A DNA stretch of 64,000 bases from Actinopolyspora mortivallis DSM 44261 (GTDB lineage: Bacteria; Actinomycetota; Actinomycetes; Mycobacteriales; Pseudonocardiaceae). Of the stretch, positions 34,550 to 44,135 are shown piece after piece. The stretch spans positions 2,165,584 to 2,229,583 of the forward strand of contig NZ_KB913024.1 in NCBI RefSeq assembly GCF_000384035.1, given 5' to 3'. Both the position numbers and the translations under genes were made by a program. The notes under the pieces were generated by a model. The model was not told the origin of the DNA. It searched no databases and saw only the letters and a program-made list of their open reading frames with translations. Numbering within the stretch: position 1 is the stretch's first letter; each line of letters opens with the position of its first letter.

Positions 34550-35266
34550 TCAGAACAATCGCCCCCACTCCGGTGGGGACAGCTCCAGCAGCCAGCCCGC
34601 CCCGAGCAGCAGCATCCCGACAGTGATCACGAACCAGACCAGCAGCCAGACCCCACCGGCCACTCCGGTCAACCGGGCGAGCTGGTCCGCATCGGAGTTC
34701 GCCGCCCTGCCCCCACGACGCTTGCGGGCCAGCTCGAACAGTGGCCGCACCCCGCCCAACAGCAGCAGCCAGCTCAGCAGCTCGGCGCAGACCAGCCGGA
34801 GCCCCGCGTCACCCCACCAGGCCAGGGCCGCGAGCACACCACCGGTGACCACCACGGCCAGCACCCCGTAGAGATTGCGCAGCGCCACCAGCAACAACGC
34901 CAACGAGGCCACCGCGGCCCAGAGCAGCGTCTCCGGGTGTCCCCCGGAAACCAGCCCGGAGGCCGCCAGTCCCAACAGCGAGACGGTCGGATACCCGGCG
35001 AACAGGGTGAGCACCATCCCCGGGCCGTGCGCGGGACCCGTGGAGACCGTCAGCCCGGAGGTGTCCGAATGCAACCGGATCCCGTTGAGCTTGCGGCCGC
35101 TGAGCAGCGCCACCCCGGCGTGCCCGCCCTCGTGGGCGATGGTGACCACATTGCGCAGCACCCGCCAGCTGCCCCGGTAACCGACCAGCACGAGCGCGAG
35201 CAGCCCGACCACCGGAGCGGGCACGGAGTCCACGAGAGACGACAGGTCACGGCCGAGTTCGTCCAT
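34550..35266 (-). CDS. M50-family membrane metalloprotease-like protein
   Basis: A 238-residue integral membrane protein with about six hydrophobic segments. A zinc motif H45-E-G-G-H49 lies in VVTIAHEGGHAGVALLSGRKL, close to the M50 pattern HExxH, and the C-terminal third has a second cluster of helices with a basic cytosolic loop (ELARKRRGGRAAN). Proteins of this type are annotated as M50 peptidases in actinomycetes, with no known substrate. It lies just after the EI24-domain gene on the same strand (57-base gap), possibly as a two-gene unit. Confidence 0.75.
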   Translation of the reverse strand: MDELGRDLSSLVDSVPAPVVGLLALVLVGYRGSWRVLRNVVTIAHEGGHAGVALLSGRKLNGIRLHSDTSGLTVSTGPAHGPGMVLTLFAGYPTVSLLGLAASGLVSGGHPETLLWAAVASLALLLVALRNLYGVLAVVVTGGVLAALAWWGDAGLRLVCAELLSWLLLLGGVRPLFELARKRRGGRAANSDADQLARLTGVAGGVWLLVWFVITVGMLLLGAGWLLELSPPEWGRLF

Positions 35267-35323
35267 GGAACATCCTCAGGACAGCGGTCGGTCCCGCCCA
35301 GGACACCGACCGCGACGACACGG

Positions 35324-36112
35324 TCACGTTGCCCGCTCCGCGCCGACCCGCGGGTCGTCTTCCCCGCCCCGTCGTCGCCGGGCCAACACCCGGTGGGCCA
35401 GCAGCGTCCCCCCGACCACGGAGGAGGGAATCACCACCAGCTGGGCCACGGGCACCAGGCACAGCAGATACGTCGGAACCGCGAAGCCCAGCACCTCACG
35501 CCGATGACGCCACAGCATCCGGTGTCGCCCACCGACCCCCACACCGAGCCGTTGGAACACCGGTCCGGTCACTTCGAGGGCGACCAACCAGGAACCGAAG
35601 GCCAGCCCGAGCAGCGGCACCACCGTCTGCCCCAGCACCGGCACGAAACCGAACGGAAACAGCACCAGGGTACCCACCACGGCGACCAGCACCAGGTACC
35701 CCGCGTCCCGGACACCCCGCCACACCATCCGTAGCGAACCGGCACCGTCGGAACCGCTGTCCAGTCCACGCCGGTGTTCGCAGCTCTCGGCGATGTGGTC
35801 GTAGAACGGCCCACCGATCAACAGGGTCAGGGCCACGAAGGACACCGCCCCCACCAGCACGGCCCCCGCCACCAACACCACGGCCAGCAGCGCGCGCAGC
35901 AGCACGCGTTGCCAGTCCGACCAGTCCTCGGCGAAGGGGGTGAGCAACAGCGCCAGATCACCGCTGAACCAGGCCACCACCGCCACACCGGTCAGCAGCA
36001 CCACACCGCTGAGCAGGGCCGGGACGGCCCCCAGCAGCAGCATACGCGGGGAACGCACCATGCTGGTGAAGCCGGTCCCGAGGTCCCGCAGCCCCGCGGC
36101 CGCCTCGCTCAT
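35324..36112 (-). CDS. EI24/CysZ-type membrane protein
   Basis: A 262-residue polytopic protein of the EI24 domain family, which includes the sulfate transporter CysZ. Hydrophobic segments are LLLGAVPALLSGVVLLTGVAVVAWF, LLAVVLVAGAVLVGAVSFVALTLLIGGPFYDHI and others, with the conserved GGPFYDHIAE motif and FPFGFVPVLGQTVVPLLG. The ATG at 36112 has GGGAG seven bases upstream and is preferred to ATG 36139. It could carry sulfate or another anion, but many members lack a known role. It precedes the M50-like gene. Confidence 0.8.
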   Translation of the reverse strand: MSEAAAGLRDLGTGFTSMVRSPRMLLLGAVPALLSGVVLLTGVAVVAWFSGDLALLLTPFAEDWSDWQRVLLRALLAVVLVAGAVLVGAVSFVALTLLIGGPFYDHIAESCEHRRGLDSGSDGAGSLRMVWRGVRDAGYLVLVAVVGTLVLFPFGFVPVLGQTVVPLLGLAFGSWLVALEVTGPVFQRLGVGVGGRHRMLWRHRREVLGFAVPTYLLCLVPVAQLVVIPSSVVGGTLLAHRVLARRRRGGEDDPRVGAERAT

Positions 36113-36222
36113 CACCGAACTCCCGCGGTTCGAAGCCATCGTTGCGGCGATCCTAGTGCACGGCCTCCGGTGCCTGGCACCGACACCTCCACGGCCGGGC
36201 ACCCGCCGACGGACGGCTCCGC

Positions 36223-36262
36223 GGCACCGTGCACGGGCCGCCGAAGGGCCGCGCACGGTGCC
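36223..36262 (-). terminator. terminator of the 2-oxoacid dehydrogenase operon
   Basis: Perfect 10-bp stem GGCACCGTGC/GCACGGTGCC with inner GGCC/GGCC pairing, 48 bases beyond the E2 stop. Confidence 0.65.
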
Positions 36263-36309
36263 CGGATCCCGGGGCGGACACGACGCGGAAACCGCCCCGG
36301 GGGCTCGAC

Positions 36310-37593
36310 TCACGCGATGATCCGGATCGGATCCTCCAGCAGGCTCGTGAGCTGCTGCATGAACACCGCCCCCACGGCGCCGTCCACGGCCCGGTGATCG
36401 GCCGAGAGCGTGATGCGCAGCATCTTGCGCGCCACGAACTCGCCGTCACGCACCTGGACCTCCTCGCGGGTGGCCCCGACGGCCAGGATGGCCGCCTCGG
36501 GCGGGTTGATCACCGCGGAGAACTCCTCGATACCGAACATGCCCAAATTGGACACACTGAAGGTGCTGCCGGTCATCTCGTCCGGCTTGAGCTTGCCCTC
36601 GCGGGCGCGCTCGGCCTTCTCCTTGCCCTCGACCGCGATCTCGGAGACGCTCTTGCGGTCGGCGTCCCGGACCACCGGCACCACGAGTCCGGAGTCCAGG
36701 GCGACCGCCACGCCGAGGTGGATCCGCTTGTGCCGGAACAGCTTCTCGTCGCGGTAGGAGACGTTGACCGAGGGATTGGCGCGCAGCGCGGTGGCGCAGG
36801 CCTTGACGACCAGGTCGTTCACACTGACCTTCGGCCCGCCGGAGGCCCGCAACCGCTCGTTGAGGTCGGCGCGGAAGGCCACCAGGTCCGTGACGTCGAC
36901 GGCGCTGGTCAGGTAGAAGTGCGGGGCCTGCTGCTTGCTCTCGGTCAACCGCTTGGCGGTCACCCTGCGGATGTTGCTCAGCGGGATCTCCTCCACGTCG
37001 GGGTCCTCCTGCTGAGCGGGTGCCGCCGCGGGGGTGGCGCTCGGAGCCGGGGAGGCGGTGCCCTGGTTCCGCTCGGCCGCCGCCTCGACGTCCACCCGGA
37101 TGATCCTGCCTCCGGGGCCGGTGCCGGTGACCGTGGACAGGTCGACACCCTTCTCCCGGGCGATGGCCCTGGCCAGCGGGGACGCCTTGGGGCGCTGCCC
37201 CGTGCCCGTCGAGGTCCCGTCCCGGGAGGGCTCGGGCCGCGTCGCCGTGCCCATGCCGGACTGCTCGGAGGAGGCGGAGGTGTCGTCCTGCCCGGACTCC
37301 TCCGCCTCCGGGGCGGGAGCAGCGCTCGTGGACGGCCCGGCCTCGGCCGCGGAGCCGGAACCGTCGCCGAGCAGACCGATCGGGGTTCCGATCGGCACGG
37401 TCTCGCCCTCGCCGACCAGGATCTTCTCCAGGACCCCCTCGTCGTAGGCCTCCAGCTCCATGACGGCCTTGTCGGTCTCGATGTCGGCCACCACGTCACC
37501 GCGGTTGATCTGGTCCCCCACCCGCTTGCGCCAGGCGGAGATGACGCCCTCCTCCATGGTGTCGGACAGGCGCGGCATGTGTATCTCGGTCAT
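36310..37593 (-). CDS. pdhC: dihydrolipoamide acyltransferase, E2 of a 2-oxoacid dehydrogenase
   Basis: A 427-residue E2. One lipoyl domain at residues 1-78 with Lys42 in ETDKAVMELEAY, a Pro/Ser/Ala/Glu-rich linker, a peripheral-subunit-binding domain (SPLARAIAREKGVDLSTVTGTGPGGRI) and the acyltransferase core with the catalytic motif HRAVDGAVGA near the C-terminus. It transfers the acyl group from lipoamide to CoA. It is the last gene of lpd-pdhA-pdhB-pdhC. Acetyl specificity is likely from the E1 type, but branched-chain or acetoin-derived substrates cannot be excluded. Confidence 0.92.
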   Translation of the reverse strand: MTEIHMPRLSDTMEEGVISAWRKRVGDQINRGDVVADIETDKAVMELEAYDEGVLEKILVGEGETVPIGTPIGLLGDGSGSAAEAGPSTSAAPAPEAEESGQDDTSASSEQSGMGTATRPEPSRDGTSTGTGQRPKASPLARAIAREKGVDLSTVTGTGPGGRIIRVDVEAAAERNQGTASPAPSATPAAAPAQQEDPDVEEIPLSNIRRVTAKRLTESKQQAPHFYLTSAVDVTDLVAFRADLNERLRASGGPKVSVNDLVVKACATALRANPSVNVSYRDEKLFRHKRIHLGVAVALDSGLVVPVVRDADRKSVSEIAVEGKEKAERAREGKLKPDEMTGSTFSVSNLGMFGIEEFSAVINPPEAAILAVGATREEVQVRDGEFVARKMLRITLSADHRAVDGAVGAVFMQQLTSLLEDPIRIIA

Positions 37594-37699
37594 GGTCTTC
37601 CTCGGCTCCTGGTGAGTGACCCATCGTGGGCGGGACGAGCCGGTCGCGGAGGCCCACCGGCCCCCGTCCGCACGATGCGTCTGCGCCTTGCTGGGTCTG

Positions 37700-38695
37700 T
37701 CAGCGACGGTGTCCGACGGCTTCGAGGGTCTGGTGGACCGCCGTGGTCAACGAGTCGGCGGAAGGCAGCGCCGCCCGCTCCAACGGCTTGGCGTACGGCA
37801 GCGGCACCTCGGCCGCGGCGACACGCCGAACCGGGGCGTCGAGGTAGTCGAAGGCGCCGTCCGAGATCGAGGCCGCGATCTCCGCCCCGACCCCGTAGGT
37901 CAGCCAGTCGTCCTCGGCGATGACGGCGCAGCCGGTCTTGCGGACCGACTCGACGATGGTCTCCCGGTCCAGGGGACGCAGGCTGCGCAGGTCCACCACC
38001 TCGGCCGAGATTCCCTCCTCCTGCTGTAACCGATCGGCCACCTGGGTGGCCACAGTGGCCATCCGGGAGTAGCCGATGACGGTGATGTCGCTGCCCTCGC
38101 GGACCACTCCCGCCTTGCCGATCTCGGCGGGAGCCACCTCGTCCGGCACCTCGCCCTTGGTGTTGTACAGCGCCAGGTTCTCCAGGAACAACACCGGGTC
38201 GTTATCGGCGATCGCGGCTTTGAGCAGGGCCTTCGCGTCGGCCGGTGTGCTGGGGGCGACCACTTTCAGCCCGGGCACGAAGGCGTAGTAGAGCTCGATG
38301 TTCTGGGAGTGGGTCGCCCCCAGCTGCTGGCCACCGCCGCCCGGGGTGCGCAGCACCATCGGGGCGCTGCACTGTCCTCCGAACATGCCGTAGATCTTGG
38401 CGGCGTGGTTGACGATCTGGTCCAGCGCCAACAGCGAGAAGTTGATCGTCATCAACTCCACCACCGGACGCAGCCCCAACATGGCGGCACCGACCGCGGC
38501 ACCGACGAAGCCCTCCTCCGCGATAGGGGTGTCGCGGACGCGCTTGTGCCCGAACTCGTCGAGCAGTCCCGCGGTGATCTTGTAGGAGCCCTCGAAGACT
38601 CCGATCTCCTCGCCGATGAGGAAGACGTTCTCATCGGCGAGCATCTCCTCGCGCAGCGTGTCGTGCAGCGCCTGCCGATAGGTAATGACGGCCAA
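37700..38695 (-). CDS. pdhB: 2-oxoacid dehydrogenase E1 beta subunit
   Basis: A 331-residue E1 beta. Landmarks are TYRQALHDTLREEMLADENVFLIGEEIG, RVRDTPIAEEGFVGAAVGAAMLGLRPVVE and ATVATQVADRL followed by EVVDLRSLRPLD. It forms the alpha2beta2 TPP-dependent decarboxylase with PdhA. A TTG at 38695 is the likely start because AGGAGA lies seven bases upstream and the product then begins at the family N-terminus; a GTG/ATG further upstream would add 27 disordered residues. The upstream gene ends 121 bases before. Confidence 0.92.
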   Translation of the reverse strand: MAVITYRQALHDTLREEMLADENVFLIGEEIGVFEGSYKITAGLLDEFGHKRVRDTPIAEEGFVGAAVGAAMLGLRPVVELMTINFSLLALDQIVNHAAKIYGMFGGQCSAPMVLRTPGGGGQQLGATHSQNIELYYAFVPGLKVVAPSTPADAKALLKAAIADNDPVLFLENLALYNTKGEVPDEVAPAEIGKAGVVREGSDITVIGYSRMATVATQVADRLQQEEGISAEVVDLRSLRPLDRETIVESVRKTGCAVIAEDDWLTYGVGAEIAASISDGAFDYLDAPVRRVAAAEVPLPYAKPLERAALPSADSLTTAVHQTLEAVGHRR

Positions 38696-38815
38696 CGGTT
38701 CTTCTCCTGGGCGTGCTTCGCCCGGGGACCGCCGTGGCGGCCCCCGGCGCTTCGTGGCGGGGTGTGGTTCGGTCAACCGTGGCGCACGGCCCGGCCGGAC
38801 CGGCGGAACGGTCGT

Positions 38816-39937
38816 TCAGAAGACCGGATCGGCCGGCAACCTCCGGGAGTCGTTGGCCACCGGCGTCGCGTAGGTGTAGTCGAACAGCGTGGACGGGTCC
38901 GGGTGGGGGCTGTCGTCGGCGAAGGCGACGGCGGCGTCCACATCGGCCTGGACGGCCTTCTCGATCTCGGCGGCCCCGTCCTCGTCCAGCACCCCTTCCG
39001 CGATCAACCGGGCACGGAAGGCGGCCACCGGGTCCGCGGCGCGGGCCGCCTCGGCGTCCTCGGAACTGCGGTACTTGGCCGGGTCGACCACCGAGTGTCC
39101 CTTCATCCGGTGGCTGACCGCCTCCAGCATGGCCGGCTCACCGGTGCCGCGCGCGTGCTCGACCAGGCGCGTGGCGGCCTCGTTGACCGCCACCACGTCG
39201 TTGCCGTCCACCCGCTCGCCGTGCATCCGGTAGGCCACGGCCCGCTTGTACAGCTCGGACTCGGCCGAGGCCATCTCCACGGTGGTACCCATACCGAGGT
39301 GGTTGTTGACCACCACGAACACCACGGGCAGGTTCCACAGCGCGGCGATGTTCATCGACTCGTGGAAGGCCCCGATGTTCGTGGTGCCGTCCCCCATCTG
39401 GCACATGACCACCTGGTCGCCCCCGCGATAGTCGATCGCCAGCGCGGCCCCGGTCGCCAGCGGGAGCTGCCCGCCGACGATGCCGTAACCGCCGAGCAGC
39501 CCCGCCTGGGTGTCGAACATGTGCATCGAGCCGCCCAGCCCCTTGGAGGTGCCGGTGGTCCGGCCGTACAACTCGGCCATCACCCTGCCGGGCTCGATGC
39601 CCTTGGCGATGGCGTAGCCGTGTTCACGGTAGTTGGTGAACAGGTAGTCCGAGCCCCGCAGCGAACTCATCAGCCCGACCACGGTGGCCTCCTCGCCCAG
39701 GTTCAGGTGACAGTAGCCACCGACCTTGGCCTGGGTGTAGCCCTGGGCGGCGCGCTCCTCGAAACGCCTGATGAGCGTCATCTGCCGGAAGTACTCGCGC
39801 AGTGTCTCCGGGGACTCGGAGCCCAGCGCGGTGTTCCCCCGGCGCTGCTGCGACCGGCTGCCGCCCGAGCGGCTCCCGCCGCGACGGCTCTTCGAACCGG
39901 ATCCTGCCGGCTTGGTGCGGGTAGCGGTCTCCGCCAT
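38816..39937 (-). CDS. pdhA: pyruvate dehydrogenase-type E1 alpha subunit
   Basis: A 373-residue E1 alpha. The TPP motif is GDGTTNIGAFHESMNIAALWNLPVVFVVVNN (given in family blocks), with the phosphorylation-loop-like YRMHGERVDGNDVVAV and HRMKGHSVVDPAKYR. FEERAAQGYTQAKVGGYCHLNLGEEA resembles mitochondrial/alphaproteobacterial pyruvate dehydrogenase more than the branched-chain type. A 40-residue basic, Ser/Gly-rich N-terminal extension is unusual. Most actinobacteria use the homodimeric AceE for pyruvate, so this heterotetrameric complex is an additional or replacing enzyme. Confidence 0.92.
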   Translation of the reverse strand: MAETATRTKPAGSGSKSRRGGSRSGGSRSQQRRGNTALGSESPETLREYFRQMTLIRRFEERAAQGYTQAKVGGYCHLNLGEEATVVGLMSSLRGSDYLFTNYREHGYAIAKGIEPGRVMAELYGRTTGTSKGLGGSMHMFDTQAGLLGGYGIVGGQLPLATGAALAIDYRGGDQVVMCQMGDGTTNIGAFHESMNIAALWNLPVVFVVVNNHLGMGTTVEMASAESELYKRAVAYRMHGERVDGNDVVAVNEAATRLVEHARGTGEPAMLEAVSHRMKGHSVVDPAKYRSSEDAEAARAADPVAAFRARLIAEGVLDEDGAAEIEKAVQADVDAAVAFADDSPHPDPSTLFDYTYATPVANDSRRLPADPVF

Positions 39938-40078
39938 GAGAGATCCCCTCTTCGAGTGGATGGTTGCGACGTCCCGCCGGCCGCGACGGCGGGTGGGGCC
40001 GCCGCGGCCGAACGTCGATGTCTGCGGGGCCGGGACCAGCGCCTCGCGCGGGTCCCGACCGACGGGTTCCTCCGCGAG

Positions 40079-41539
40079 TCAGCGGCGTCGCGGCGGCGCG
40101 GTGTGCAGGGGGAGGCCGAGTGCCGACATGGCGGCCTCCATACCGATCTCTCCCAGGGTCGGGTGCGCGTGGATCGTGTCGGCGAGCTCGTCGAGGGTCG
40201 CCTCCAGGCTGATGGCCAGCGTGCCCTCGGTGATCAGGTCGCTGGCGGAGGGGCCGATCACGTGGACACCGAGGATCTCGCCGTGCTTGGCCCCGGCGAC
40301 GATCTTCATGAAGCCCTCCTCGTCGCCGGTGGTCTTCGACCTGCCCAGCGCGGCGAAGGGGAAACGACTGGTGACCACCTCGTGACCCGCCTCCTTGGCC
40401 GCCGCCTCGGTGAGACCGACGCTGGCGATCTCGGGGTGGGTGAAGGTGGCGGCGGGCACGACCCCGTAGTCGATGTGGGCCTCGTGACCCGCGACGGTGT
40501 CGGCGGCGACCACGCCCTGGTGGGAGGCGACGTGGGCGAGCAGCGCCTTACCGGTGATGTCGCCGATGGCGTACAGGTGCTCGACGTTGGTGCGCATCCT
40601 CTCGTCGACCCGCACGAACCCGCGCTCGTCGGTGTCCACACCCGTGGCCTCCAGGTCCAGGGCCCCGGTGTTGGGTTTGCGTCCCACGCCCATGAGGACG
40701 ACGTCCACGTCGAGCTGCTGTTCCTTGGCACCGTCGACGTGGACCCGCAGTCCCTGTTCGCCGCGCTCGACGGCGGAGACGGTCGAGTCGGTCAGCACCC
40801 GGATCCCGCTCTTGGCCATGGAGCGCCCGAGGGCCTTGCCCACCTCGGCGTCCTCGATCGGAACCAGGCTGGAGGCCATCTCCACGATGGTGACCTCGCT
40901 GCCGAAGGCGGCGAACATGCTCGCCCACTCGGCTCCCACGGCGCTGCCTCCGATCACGGCGATGCGCCCGGGCACGTCGTCGAGACCGAAAGCCCCGTCG
41001 GAGGTGATCACTCCCGGCAGGTCGCCCCCGGGAATCGGCAGCCGGACCGGCACGGAACCGGTCGCCAGGATCACGTCCCGGGCGCTGGCCCGCTCAACCG
41101 GCTGGTCACCGGCGGGTTGAGCGGCGTACCTCGGGCCGCCCTCCCCCAGCGGCGACTCCCCGGTGGGGTAGACGTCCACGCTGGTCGGTCCGGTGAACCG
41201 GGCGTGCCCGTTGATGACGGTCACTCCGTTGGCCTTGAGCAGACCGGCCACCCCGTCGGTGAGGTTCTTGACGACCCCGTCCTTGCGGCGGGAGACCGCC
41301 CCGAAGTCGAGTTGCACGTTCTCCGCGTGCACTCCGAAGTCCTCGGAGTGCAGGACGGTCTCGTACACCTCGGCGGAACGCAGCATCGCCTTGGTGGGGA
41401 TGCAGCCCCAGTTCAGGCACACGCCGCCCGCTTTTTCCTTCTCCACCAGGCCGACCGACAGGCCACGTTGGGCGGCACGGATCGCCGCTACGTAGCCACC
41501 GGGGCCCCCGCCTACCACGAGGAGGTCGAATTCCTGCAC
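40079..41539 (-). CDS. lpd: dihydrolipoyl dehydrogenase (E3)
   Basis: A 486-residue flavoprotein disulfide reductase. The FAD site is VVGGGPGGYVAAIRAAQ, the redox disulfide is in GVCLNWGCIPTKAML, NAD binding in AVIGGSAVGAEWASMFAAFG and the catalytic His-Glu pair in IHAHPTLGEIGMEA. GTG 41539 has AAGGAG six bases upstream. As first gene of the operon it supplies a dedicated E3. An insertion near residue 150 (ESPLGEGGPRYAAQPAGDQPVERASAR) lengthens the molecule slightly. The 141-base gap to pdhA contains nothing obvious. Confidence 0.95.
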   Translation of the reverse strand: MQEFDLLVVGGGPGGYVAAIRAAQRGLSVGLVEKEKAGGVCLNWGCIPTKAMLRSAEVYETVLHSEDFGVHAENVQLDFGAVSRRKDGVVKNLTDGVAGLLKANGVTVINGHARFTGPTSVDVYPTGESPLGEGGPRYAAQPAGDQPVERASARDVILATGSVPVRLPIPGGDLPGVITSDGAFGLDDVPGRIAVIGGSAVGAEWASMFAAFGSEVTIVEMASSLVPIEDAEVGKALGRSMAKSGIRVLTDSTVSAVERGEQGLRVHVDGAKEQQLDVDVVLMGVGRKPNTGALDLEATGVDTDERGFVRVDERMRTNVEHLYAIGDITGKALLAHVASHQGVVAADTVAGHEAHIDYGVVPAATFTHPEIASVGLTEAAAKEAGHEVVTSRFPFAALGRSKTTGDEEGFMKIVAGAKHGEILGVHVIGPSASDLITEGTLAISLEATLDELADTIHAHPTLGEIGMEAAMSALGLPLHTAPPRRR

Positions 41540-41856
41540 GTCGCTGTGCTCCTTCTGTGTCGCACCGCCGAAAGCGTCGCGTTGTCGCGTGTCGAGTGTC
41601 GTGACCGCGACCACGGTCGCGCCATGCCGTCACGCCCAGAGTTGACCGCCCGTGACTGTGCACCCCGCACATCTTTCCCACTATTCAGCGACGAAGAGCG
41701 CACAAACCAACACTCTCCGAGAACCTACTGGCAGTAACTCCAGAGAGAGCGCCGGGAAACAACAGCGGCCTCCGACCCAGAGTGAAAAAAACGGAAATTT
41801 CCCCACTCGCACGGTTGACCCAGCGCGGAGGGATTGTTCAAGCCCCCGGTGGGAGC
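41540..41856. other. leader region of the lpd-pdh operon
   Basis: No ORF. On the minus strand TTGTGC and TAGTGG, 16 bases apart (about 41720-41690), could be the operon promoter. A run of seven A (41785-41791, T on the minus strand) with the short palindrome GGAAATTTCC beside it may end the PucR transcript. Confidence 0.4.
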
Positions 41857-43098
41857 TCACCCCTCGGAGCGCATCCGCAACGCCGACAAGGCCAGGGACA
41901 GGGCCACGTAGGAGTCCCGGCCGTGCAGCGGTCTGCCGATCAGGGTGGTGATCCTGTGCAGCCGGTTGAGCACGGTGTTGCGGTGACAGTGCAGCCGCAC
42001 CGCCGCGTTCGCCGTGGAACAGTTCTCCTCCAGCCAGGCGGAGAGGGTCTCCAACAGCATGTCCCGCTCCTTGGGCTGGAGGGCGAGGATCGCGCCCAAG
42101 TGTTCGTCCAACAACCGCTGCGCCAGGTCGGGGGACTGCACCAACAGCGCCTCCGGGTAACGCTGCCCCAGGGAGACGAGCTCCACCGCCCCCCGCGGCG
42201 AGGTTCCCAACGCCGTGACGGCCAGTTCGTGGCCCACCCCGACCTCGGCGAGACCACGCACCACCGGAGAGGCCCCCACCCGCCCGCGCACCAGTTGGCG
42301 CAGGGCCGACAGCGCGGTCGCCTCCTCGTGCTGCTCCAGCGCGACCAGACCGACGAAGGTGTCGGCACGCACCTGCCAGACCGAGCGGATGTGCAGCGCC
42401 GACAGCGCGGCCTGCTGCCCGCGCAACGCGAAGCTGCCGTCGGCGATCATCTCGGCCACGACCACCAGATAGGGCCCCGAAGTGGGCAGGTCCAGCTCCT
42501 TGGCGGTGCGCTGGGCGAAGGCGGTGTCCCGCGCTCTGCCCCCCAACAGGTCCTCCACCAGCGCGTGACGCCGCTGGTCGTCGCTGCGCAGCTGCTCCAG
42601 CTCGGTGTTGCGGTAGGAGGTGGACAACGCCGAGGACAGGCCGTCGATGACCGTCCACATGGCGGTGGCCGCGCCGAGCACCGCGTCCGGGTCGACACGG
42701 TCGGTGTGTGCCTGGTCGACCAGGGCCTCCCAGACGATGCGCCCGCCGAGCCGGAAGGTCCGCAGCATCACTTCGAGGGGGACGCCCTGCTCGGCGCGCC
42801 TTCTGCCGATGGCGGCGGCCACGCTGTCGTCCTCGCTGCGGGCGACCCGCCCGCTGAGGATGTCCAGCACCCGGGCGAGGTAGTTGGCACACCCCTCCCA
42901 CAGGTCCTCCCTGGGGACGGGGCTGTAGTCGGTCCACTCCGGGTTGTCGGTGAAGATCGCGGACATGAGCCGCTGCGCCAGCTCCGGGACCTCGTCGAGC
43001 TTGGCCGCGGCCAGTGAATGCGTGATTCGTTCGGTGGATCCGTCGGGGGGCGTACGGGTGCGCGCCCCGTGGACACCGTCCGTGAAGGGATCAGCCAC
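41857..43098 (-). CDS. PucR/CdaR-family transcriptional regulator
   Basis: A 413-residue regulator. The C-terminal PucR-type helix-turn-helix is WLEENCSTANAAVRLHCHRNTVLNRLHRITTLIG; a GGDEF-like sensory middle domain and an N-terminal helical domain (RSEDDSVAAAIGRRRAEQGVPLEVMLRTFRLGGRIVWEAL) precede it. Start GTG 43098 (or 43101) follows GGGGAC; the longer frame to 43209 runs into the intergenic region. It lies upstream of the lpd-pdh operon on the same strand and is divergent from a GntR gene, and might control either. Confidence 0.85.
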   Translation of the reverse strand: MADPFTDGVHGARTRTPPDGSTERITHSLAAAKLDEVPELAQRLMSAIFTDNPEWTDYSPVPREDLWEGCANYLARVLDILSGRVARSEDDSVAAAIGRRRAEQGVPLEVMLRTFRLGGRIVWEALVDQAHTDRVDPDAVLGAATAMWTVIDGLSSALSTSYRNTELEQLRSDDQRRHALVEDLLGGRARDTAFAQRTAKELDLPTSGPYLVVVAEMIADGSFALRGQQAALSALHIRSVWQVRADTFVGLVALEQHEEATALSALRQLVRGRVGASPVVRGLAEVGVGHELAVTALGTSPRGAVELVSLGQRYPEALLVQSPDLAQRLLDEHLGAILALQPKERDMLLETLSAWLEENCSTANAAVRLHCHRNTVLNRLHRITTLIGRPLHGRDSYVALSLALSALRMRSEG

Positions 43099-43320
43099 CA
43101 CGTCCCCAGACGATACGCGTCGAACGGCCCTCCGACCCGGACCGAAGGAGATTCCGCCGGGCACGCACTCCCGGGACCGGGAAAAGAACCGCGACGGGCC
43201 GTCTCGCACGCGATGCGTCCTTCGGGGTGTTCACCGACAATTCGGGTCTCGGCCCTTGTACGGGGGACGGCGGAAGCCACCGAGAGTGGACGGCCCCAGC
43301 CACGTGACGACGGGAGTTCG

Positions 43321-44007
43321 ATGGCCCTGTCCGGATCAGCATCCCGGGGACGCAGATCCCAGCTACCCGAGGAAGTCGCGGTCCACATCCGCGAACAGAT
43401 CATCACCGGCCAGGTGCTCGACGGGGAGTACCTGAGGTTGGACCAGCTCGCCGAGGACCTCGGTATCAGTGTCACCCCGGTGCGGGAAGCGTTGATCACC
43501 CTCGCGGCGGAGGGGTTCGTGGAACTCGAACCGCGTCAGGGGTTCGCCGTGGCCGCTCCGAGTCGGACGGACCTGCTGGACGTCTTCGAGTTGCGGGCCC
43601 TGATCGGGGGTAGGCTCGCGCGTCGGTGCGCGGAGGTGGCCGACCGGACCTCCCTGGAGCGGCTGGACACGCTGCAACGGGAACTGAACGGCTGCCACGA
43701 GCCCGAGGACCCGACCACCGCCGTCGAACTGCTCGGGCGGTTCCATACCGAACTCGCCGGCGCGGCACGGGCGGACAAGCTGGCCTGGTTCTTCGAGCTG
43801 ACCAGACGCTACCTCCCCCGGGAACGCGAGCTGGTGGCCGCCGGGTGGCCCGAAGTGTGCGGCCGGGAGCACCCGAGGGTGCTCCACGCGGCGGCCAAGG
43901 GCGACGGCGCCGGGGCCGAACAGGCCATGTACGAGCACCTTCGCGGGCTGGGGGAATCGCTGGTCGCCCATCTCGACGAGCAACACACCTGGTCGAGCGA
44001 GTCCTGA
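43321..44007 (+). CDS. GntR-family regulator with FCD domain
   Basis: A 228-residue FadR-type protein. The winged helix is EVAVHIREQIITGQVLDGEYLRLDQLAEDLGISVTPVREALITLAAEGFVEL (several blocks), followed by an all-helical FCD ligand domain with FHTELAGAA and EHPRVLHAAAKGDGAGAEQAMYEHL that includes the usual metal/ligand histidines. FCD regulators sense carboxylic acids. GGGAG is five bases before ATG 43321. The inverted repeat ACAAC-ATC-GTTGT just after its stop is a weak candidate site. Confidence 0.88.
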   Translation: MALSGSASRGRRSQLPEEVAVHIREQIITGQVLDGEYLRLDQLAEDLGISVTPVREALITLAAEGFVELEPRQGFAVAAPSRTDLLDVFELRALIGGRLARRCAEVADRTSLERLDTLQRELNGCHEPEDPTTAVELLGRFHTELAGAARADKLAWFFELTRRYLPRERELVAAGWPEVCGREHPRVLHAAAKGDGAGAEQAMYEHLRGLGESLVAHLDEQHTWSSES

Positions 44008-44135
44008 CAACTTCGGACAACATCGTTGTAACGATTCGGCAGCGAGGCACGAATACCCGGGTGTGGTGATCTTGCGATGCCGGAAGGGCGGGCATCGCGA
44101 AACGTCTCGACAGGGCGCACGCGGGGGTCGCGAAC

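Noticed and set aside
38309-41737. 1142-codon plus-strand frame opposite pdhB, pdhA and lpd
   Set aside because: It is the complement of three well-supported enzyme genes; its His/Gly/Val-rich composition is typical of GC-rich antisense frames.
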